Positions 57,491 through 64,000 of a stretch of 64,000 nt of DNA are shown piece by piece (the stretch's first letter is position 1; the number at the start of each line of letters is the position of its first letter). Position numbers and translations under genes: made by a program. The stretch comes from Diplosphaera chodatii. Lineage: Eukaryota > Chlorophyta > Trebouxiophyceae > Prasiolales > Stichococcaceae. The stretch spans positions 310,001 to 374,000 of the forward strand of contig JAALGY010000004.1 of NCBI GenBank assembly GCA_032358165.1, read 5' to 3'. The notes beneath the pieces were generated by a model. That model was not told the DNA's origin, searched no databases, and was given only the letters and a program-made list of their open reading frames with translations.

Positions 57491-60269
57491 GCAGCAACCG
57501 CAGCAGCTGGAAAGTTTTCAGCTTCAGCACGGAGGGTCACGTGGAGATGACCGCTGGCGCCTGTCTGCGAGTGCAGCCAGCCTGGACAGCCCGCCCACAG
57601 CCCTGAGCACACAACCTGCGCAGCCGGTGGGTCAGCCATGTGCACATATTCGTAACTGCAACCACCAAAATGCATGCGCTGAGGCCCGCCCTGGGTACGC
57701 GTACACCTTTGCAGCATGGTGGTTTGCTGTGTGAGTGCACCTGCCATTGTTCAGCTTCAAGCACGCCGCCCTCTGTTGCAGGTCGATGAAAAGGTCGGCG
57801 TGCTGCTGCTCAATCTGGGCGGGCCAGAGACGCTGGACGATGTGCAGCCTTTCCTGTACAACCTTTTTGCAGACCCCGACATCATCCGTCTGCCCAGCTA
57901 TGCCAAGTTCCTCCAGCCTGTAGTAGCTCAGGTACAGCTGACACATTAACACCCCTGACATCTACACAACGTGACATGCTTGTAATGCCTGAAAGGTGCT
58001 CCTGCACAAGCCTGTCACTAGTCACCATCCAGTGACACAGCAGGCCGTGTGCACGGAACGCAGGTGATCTCCTCGCTGCGGGCGCCAAAGAGCTCGGAGG
58101 GGTACAGAGCCATTGGAGGCGGCTCGCCGCTGCGCAGGATCACGCTGGAGCAGGCCGATGCGCTGCAGGAGGCGCTCGGGGACCGCGGGCAGCCGGCCAG
58201 CATGTACGTTGCAATGCGCTACTGGAAGCCCTTCACGGAGGACGCTGTGGCGCAGGTGGGAGGATCGATGACACTGCACTCCTCGCTGCAGCTGCCCCAC
58301 TCATTCGCATGTCGTGATGTGCTGACATGCTTGCTTTGGCTCCTGCATGGCTGCCTCCCGAACATCAGAGCGTTGAGCTGTCGCCTTGCAACTGCCTTGC
58401 AGCTGAAGGCAGACAACATTGGGCGGCTGGTCGTGCTGCCACTGTACCCCCAGTTCAGCATCAGCACCAGCGGCAGCAGCCTGCGGTTGCTGGAGGCCCT
58501 GTTCAAGGCAGACCCGCAGCTGGCGGCCATGCCGCACACCGTCATCCCATCCTGGTACCAGCGCCCCGGCTACATCACAGCAATGGCTGACCTCATAGAG
58601 GTGCCCACTTTCTGCTGTGCTCTTACCATATGCATGTTTGCCTTGCTGGAGGTCTATTGCCGGGTGGTGATATCACTCTCAACATGGGGTCTTGTTGCGC
58701 AGTTGCAGTCATGTCATGTCACCTGACCGTGTTGTAGCCGCTTCATCGTCATTGGTCATCGTGTGAAACAGGAGGAGCTGGGCAAGTTCCGAGAGGGGCC
58801 CGATGATGTGGAGATATTCTTTTCGGCGCACGGCGTGCCGCTGTCTTATGTGGAGGAGGCTGGTGATCCCTATAAGGTAGGCCTTTCCGCTTGGGCTACA
58901 ACCTTTGGACTGGTTATATCGACAGCGCTGGTAGGAACGACAGTGTACCTGCGCCAACCAGTTGCCACTCCTGGATCTGTGCTTCGGGTGTGAGATGCTG
59001 GGCGGGCAGGGTGTGCGGTCTCGGTATTGACTTGCACGGAAGTCCTGCTGCAGGAGGAGATGGAGGAGTGCGTGGCAGCGATCCTGACAGAGCTGCGGGC
59101 CCGCGGTGTGCGCAACCACTACACACTCGCATATCAGAGCCGCGTGGGCCCCGTGGAGTGGCTGAAGCCATACACCGATGATTCCATCAGGTGCTGTCCC
59201 TGAGCTGCTCTCTGGTCATCTGCTTTCGCTTGTGCATCATTATGTGCTGCGTGTGCGCATGCCTGTTGCTGAGCAGGTCTGCAAGATCTGCAGAACGTGC
59301 TGAACGTGTGCATCATGGCAGTTGATTTCCTCCGTCACGCAGGCAGCTGGGCGCCTCAGGCTGCCGCGCCATGCTGGCGGTGCCGGTGTCGTTTGTGTCC
59401 GAGCACATTGAGACGCTTGAAGAGATGGACATGGAGTACCGGGAGCTGGTGAGCCCCCCTGCAGTTTGGCTGTTTGGACGCAATCAGAACGCAATCAGAA
59501 CACAACCTAATGCACAATTCGGACACAAGAGTCAAGAGGGATTTGTGCACGTTGGGGCTGGAGGTGCCATGCTCGAGCCAGGCTGCCACTGCGTCTGAAG
59601 AAACGTCAGCAGACACAACCACCCTGCGGCGCCTCATCTGCTGCAGGCAGAGGAGTCTGGCATCAAGTCCTGGCGCCGCGTGCCCGCGCTGAACACCAAT
59701 GCCACCTTCATTGGCGACCTCGCGGACGCGGTGCTGCAGGCGCTGCCCTTCGCCGGCAGCATGGCCGGCTCCAACCCCGGCGACTCACTAGTGCCACTCG
59801 GTGAGGTTTGCCGTTGCTGTTTTGCTCAAGCGTTCAGCACCACATCGTGTCGGTGACTTTCTTGGTGGAGCTTGCTGTATCATCTACATCTGTCGGGCCT
59901 CGTGTTGACGATGCTCTTTGCGCATGCTATCGGCTGTGGGCTGTTTAAGCAAATTCTGCTGCTGCTGGGCGCAGGCGATGTGGAGGCGCTGCTGGGGACA
60001 TACGACAGGGAGCGCCGGGTGCTGCCGATGCCGATGGCGCAGTGGTCCTGGGGCTGGACCCAGTCTGCGGAGACCTGGAACGGTCGCATCGCCATGCTGG
60101 CCATTGTGGTGGTGCTCATCTTGGAGGTGCGCCGTGGTGTGCTGCTGGTGTATTGCTGCCTGGCAGACTGTGGTGATGACTATCACATATGTGTGAGCTT
60201 GTGCCATATGATCTTGTGACCATGCAGGTCGTCACCGGCCAGGGTGTGCTGTCTGGCCGCCTGGACTAG
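57491..60269 (+). CDS. FC2: Plastid ferrochelatase with C-terminal chlorophyll a/b-binding segment
   Basis: This enzyme inserts Fe2+ into protoporphyrin IX, the last step of haem synthesis, in the chloroplast. The first supported exon (57491-57626) is Ser/Gln-rich and transit-like. It joins in phase to [20 protein letters not shown]. Then come [78 protein letters not shown] and the catalytic motif [20 protein letters not shown] with its conserved His. Next are [19 protein letters not shown] and [21 protein letters not shown] linker follows and then [20 protein letters not shown] and [15 protein letters not shown]. The last part is a single LHC-like helix with the E-x-x-N-G-R-x-A-M motif found in cyanobacterial and type-II plant ferrochelatases. 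The stop is TAG at 60267-60269. The initiator exon is unresolved. Confidence 0.94.
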
Positions 60270-60285
60270 GATCCTGGGGTCGTCT

Positions 60286-60321
60286 GCTGACGCCGCCAGC
60301 TAAGCTGATGCCGCCAGCTAC
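60286..60321 (+). repeat. Two tandem copies of an 18-base unit
   Basis: The unit GCTGAYGCCGCCAGCTAM is repeated directly in the ferrochelatase 3' UTR, with two differences between copies. Confidence 0.85.
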
Positions 60322-60420
60322 CATAGACATTTCGTTGGTTGCGTGTGGGTAGCTTTGAGCAGTGGTCACGGCACTGACTCGTTCATGATTCGAAGAGCGG
60401 GCTACTGAGTGGTGGCATTG

Positions 60421-60425
60421 TGTAA
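60421..60425 (+). terminator. TGTAA polyadenylation signal candidate
   Basis: 151 bases after the ferrochelatase stop, on the same strand. Confidence 0.5.
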
Positions 60426-60902
60426 TCAGTCGGAGCTTTGTGGGGTAGCAGTAATCCATCCTCAGGAGCACAGCAGCGGCAGCATCTGTGTCGAAGCTGA
60501 GAGGTTCATCACATTGCTGTGCCGCCCGCAGCTGCTTTCATCGTGTGACAGTGGTGAATGGGTGAACTGTGTGTTCAGGCGGTGCTGCTACTCTCTTCAA
60601 AGTCAGGCCAGTCTAAAACCAAGACAAGAAAAACCCGCGTTATTCACTGGTCTGTGTCGTACTGATTAGGGGTGAAAGCAGTCTGGTGCAATGCTGCAAC
60701 ACCAGCCTCATTGTGATACTTCGGGTTCGACTGGAACAAGGAAGCTGGGAGTGCGTCATCACTGCTGCTCTGGCCGTACAGAGCACTCAGGGACCCGCGC
60801 ACATAGCTCCCCTTCGCAGTCATCGTGCGTGCAATCCTTCTCCCTGCCACTATGTTCGTGCTGCCCAACGCGCCAGCCTGAGCGCTGACATGCCTCCGCC
60901 GT

Positions 60903-63900
60903 TCACTCCTCGGCCACGTCGCCGAGGCCCGTGCCGCCAGTCGGGTTTTGGACCACTGCCGCCTCCCGCAGGTCAATGCGCAGCATGCCGCCGCCCGCCT
61001 GCGCAGGGTCGAGGGCTTTCAACTGAGATGCTGCAGGTCAGCAGGCCGTGCGAGCCAGCAGATGGGCACAGGCGCCAGGACCAGCGAGCATCGTGGACGG
61101 TTGGCAGCTGCACATGCCACCTGCATCCCGCATGCATCGTAGCATGGCTTACCTGCGGCCGCTGGCCAGCCTGTTCCACAATGTCCGCCAGCTGCTTGTC
61201 GCGGGCCTGCTTGGCTGCCTGCGGGGAGAATGCCACATGCATGACCTAGAGCTAATTGAGAGCCTTCACTCAACTATAACCTTGTGACGCTGATATGCCC
61301 GCACCCACTGCGCAACCTGAAGTGCAACTCCTGTCGAGGGGTAAACCCTAAACCCTGGTGCGCACCGTGCTGATGGAGCGGCCAGACACGTACTGCTCCA
61401 CTTTAGCCTGGTCCGCCTTCAGCGCACGCTCTGCGTTTGCGTACTGCGATGGCAGCGGCTTCTGGTACCTGTGCGGGGCACGCCAGCACGTCAGTGCAGC
61501 ATGCGGCGGCAGCTCGTCACCAGCCTGTACTGTCACCTGTTGTGACCATACGTGCCGAGGCACATGGCAGACGACGTGTTTTGTGCAGCATGGCGGCGCG
61601 GCATGTACCAGGGGTGCTGCTCGATTTCGGGGATGGTAATGCGCTCCTCCTCCTTCGGCACCAGGATGCGGTCCAGCAGGTCCCGCACCTCCGGCGACAG
61701 CTGCAACAGCAGTCGCGCGTTGGTGAGCCACCATCTGACGTGCGCCACAAGGGTTCGGCACGACGCATGCCTTGAATGTCCGCATGCACGTGCAAGCACG
61801 CGTGCAAGCATATGCTGGATCGTGCGCTAACGGCCTGTTGCAGTGCCCAGGACGCTTGTGATGTGCTGAGCGGTGTTCTGGCGCGACTCTCATGGAGGTG
61901 GGGTGTCAAACAGCGGGCCGCACCTTCTGCACGGCCTTCTTGATGTGCGGCACCTCAGACCAGGAGCCCTTGGTCTGCTGCGCCCACACCTCCGTGTGCG
62001 CCTCCTTGCAGTTGGGGTCCGGGTTCTCGGTGTGATCGAAGGGGAACGTGCCTGCATGGAGGCAGCTATGGTGTAAAGCCGATCGCCAGATCCGAGGCAC
62101 TCCATAATGAGTCCAGTAGCTGTGCAGCTGGTGCACACAGGTGCAGGTTGCCGCATATGGGTGGCATCAGTGCGGGCATCCGCCGCTCAGGCCCACCTAG
62201 CAGCATGACGATGAGCAGCACGCCGGCGGCCCACACGTCCACAGCGGTGCCCAGGTACCCCTGCCCATTGGGGTCACCATCCTGCAGCTGCTCTGGCGAC
62301 ATGTACACCGGTGTCCTGCAGTGCAAAGAGGATGTCACATGACGACATGGAACATGCCGCCTGCATGGGATACTGCACGCCAATCTTCACATGGACCCTG
62401 TGCATCGCAACGTTTCCACAGGCACGCAGGAAGGGACATGCCAGCGCAGGCGCACCCGATGTGGGTGAACATGTTGCGCTTGTCCTGCTCCCACTGCTTG
62501 GCAAAGCCGAAGTCGCACAGCTTCACGCGCCCCGGCCGCTTGCCATCCAGGAGTGTGTTGTCTAGCTTCAGGTCCCTGAGGGCGACACACACGTCGTTGA
62601 AGCGAACATCATTTCAGGCATGCTGAGGCACCAGGGCACCGGTCAATATCTCCAGCACACTGTGCACGACCGTGGGAGAGCAGGCTGCAACATGAAAACT
62701 ACGCACCTGTGAGCAACATTGTGTGCGTGGCAGTACGCCACGGCAGTGACGAATTGCCTGAAGTAGTACCGCGCCTCGTCCTCGGACAAAAATAGCCCGG
62801 TCTGCTGCGCATGCTGCCACTTATCTGCCACATAGCCTGCACTCGGAGCACAGCGCTCTTCTTAGACTTCCAGCTCCAGCGAACATACACTGCAGCGACA
62901 GTGCCGTCTGTGGCTGCGATCCTAGCATTGTGCCGCAATAGGGTCGCCCACCAGTGAGGCTGTTGCCCGCAGCGTACTCCATCACAAGGCACAGGTGGTG
63001 GTCTGTGAGCAACACCTCCTTCGCCTCCACAATGTTCACGTGCCCCTCACCCAGCTCGGCCTGGATCTGCGCAGTCATCAACCGGTGGAACTGTCGCACA
63101 TGCGATTGGCCATATTGTGCTGTGGCCCAGGCGGCCAGCTTGAGAGCTTGACTGCCCTGTTCAAGTTGCACCGGCAGAGTTGTCTCCTTGGCTGTTGCCA
63201 ATGCATGCCTAAGCATGCGTGTGACGGTTCCAGTCTCATCGGCATGAAGACGCGTACTGTCAGAGCTCGCATGCAATATAGCTCCGCAGCAGGCCACAAC
63301 TGCAACATACTGCTGCGGAGCGAACCCTAATCCAGCGCATGTGCATGCAGGAGGGACACTGCAGCAGGCCTGCAGGTCTGGAATGCATGCCAGCTGCTAA
63401 TATTGCTGATACAACAGAACTACTTGGCCTGAGCTTCCTGCTGTGTAGCATGGCTCCTGCTATGTTGCTGGTGCCTGCCACATCAGCAACATACAAGCAG
63501 ACCAAATACTCCATCTGGCAGGACCTGGTGGCCCTGAGAGGGAACGCGAGGCTATCAAGTGAGGAACGAAGGCCCTGGCTTGACGCCCGTGCGGATCATT
63601 GTTTGCACCGGAACAGCACATCAGCTCGTGTCAACTCCGAAACCATGAGCGTCATGCACGTTGCGCAGCAGCGCTACTCGTGCTACATGACGATGTTGCA
63701 GGATCTCACGCGGTCTGCGGTGCCGTAATGCACATTGCCTTTGCTCATACGGCACGGGTCTGGCTCAAAGACCCACCGTGACTTCCCGCAGGATGTTGGG
63801 CATGATGACCTTCGGCAGCGGCCGCTTGATCAGCTTAATCGCTACCTCCTCGCCGCTCTGCAGATCCTTAAACAGCCCGGTATCGCCTGTGCCGCCCTTG

Positions 63901-64000
63901 CCCAGCTGCTGGATATACTCGAACGACTTGGCGAGCATTGCGTCCGGCGCGGGGGGCTTGGGCTTGCTGTGCCCGCCGCCATGATGGTGTTTTGCTGCAG
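60903..64000 (-). CDS. SnRK2-type serine/threonine protein kinase, possibly 5'-truncated
   Basis: This is a protein kinase of the SNF1-related/CAMK-like group. The N-terminal exon reads through the window edge without a stop, with a His/Pro/Lys leader (GGGHSKPKPPAPDA) before the first in-frame ATG at 63938 (MLAKSFEYIQQLGKGGTGDT). The Gly loop is GKGGTG and the ATP-binding Lys lies in EEVAIKLIKR. Later exons carry LCLVMEYAAGNSL, LFLSEDEARYYFRQFV, AHRDLKLDNTLLDGKRPGRV (catalytic HRD loop), KLCDFGFAKQWEQDK (DFG), TPVYMSPEQL, VDVWAAGVLLIVMLLGTFPF and ERITIPEIEQHPWYMP. A C-terminal region (NAERALKADQAKVEQYVSG, QARDKQLADIVEQAG) ends in RIDLREAAVVQNPTGGTG and TGA at 60903-60905. DLKLDN with DFGFAK and the short acidic tail resemble SnRK2s and their algal relatives. 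The position of the first exon on the window edge leaves the true start open. Confidence 0.87.

Larger units (their letters stand above)
60270..60902. other. Convergent 3' intergenic region
   Basis: Contains an 18-base tandem duplication at 60286-60321 and a plus-strand TGTAA at 60421-60425. No gene. Confidence 0.55.

Noticed and set aside
1..64000. A defence island, mobile element, prophage or CRISPR array
   Set aside because: No transposase, integrase, terminal repeats, direct-repeat arrays or phage genes were seen; the gene content is eukaryotic housekeeping and secretory.

Overview
The window is nuclear DNA from a green alga. Almost every gene is cut into many short exons (31 to about 500 bases) by introns with GTGAG/GTGCG-type donors and CAG acceptors. 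Several products are plastid proteins of the green lineage: a ClpR4 subunit and a ferrochelatase with a C-terminal chlorophyll-binding segment. Others are typical of plants and algae: galactonolactone dehydrogenase, a CG-1/CAMTA protein, an SnRK2-type kinase. TGTAA, the chlorophyte polyadenylation signal, follows several stop codons. The moderate-to-high GC content, the intron density and the Pro-rich cell-surface stalks fit a core chlorophyte, probably a trebouxiophyte; the class is inference. No bacterial operon, prophage, CRISPR array, rRNA gene or convincing tRNA gene was found.

Layout. 1-171 (+) is the last exon of ribosomal protein eS7. 1.0-3.4 kb (+) is the first of three DUF3431-family genes. 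3.8-5.3 kb (+) is ClpR4. 5.7-8.4 kb (+) is the mitochondrial pyruvate dehydrogenase E1 alpha subunit. 9.5-12.3 kb (+) is an NCKX-type cation exchanger homologue that has lost both signature acidic residues. 14.0-17.1 kb (+) is a secreted M43-type metalloprotease with a duplicated Lys/Pro tail exon. 17.9-18.9 kb (+) is NC2 beta/DR1, followed at once by a plastid-type membrane protein. 20.9-24.0 kb (-) is the second DUF3431 gene. 24.6-42.3 kb is rich in secretory-pathway sugar genes: an FkbM methyltransferase (+), a nucleotide-diphospho-sugar transferase (+), a PF10250-type O-fucosyltransferase (-) and a membrane-anchored BNR/sialidase-like protein on a Pro-rich stalk (+). Galactonolactone dehydrogenase (-), the last step of ascorbate synthesis, and one unidentified gene (-) lie among them. 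42.8-48.9 kb (-) is a USP22/Ubp8-type deubiquitinase. 50.1-53.4 kb (-) is a CG-1 transcription factor without visible ankyrin or IQ motifs. 54.1-56.3 kb (-) is the third DUF3431 gene. 57.5-60.3 kb (+) is plastid ferrochelatase. 60.9-64.0 kb (-) is the SnRK2-type kinase, which runs off the window.

The genes are not an operon, and most are unlinked housekeeping functions. The features that stand out are: the dispersed DUF3431 paralogues, which share gene structure but differ in splice donors (the first copy uses two GC donors where its paralogues use GT); the exchanger that has lost its ion ligands; the sialidase-like ectoprotein with a dileucine-type sorting signal; the run of surface-glycan genes; and a 25-bp-arm inverted repeat between two convergent genes. 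Exon boundaries were read by eye from splice consensus, frame continuity and family similarity. Starts of several genes and some internal junctions are unresolved and are marked so.
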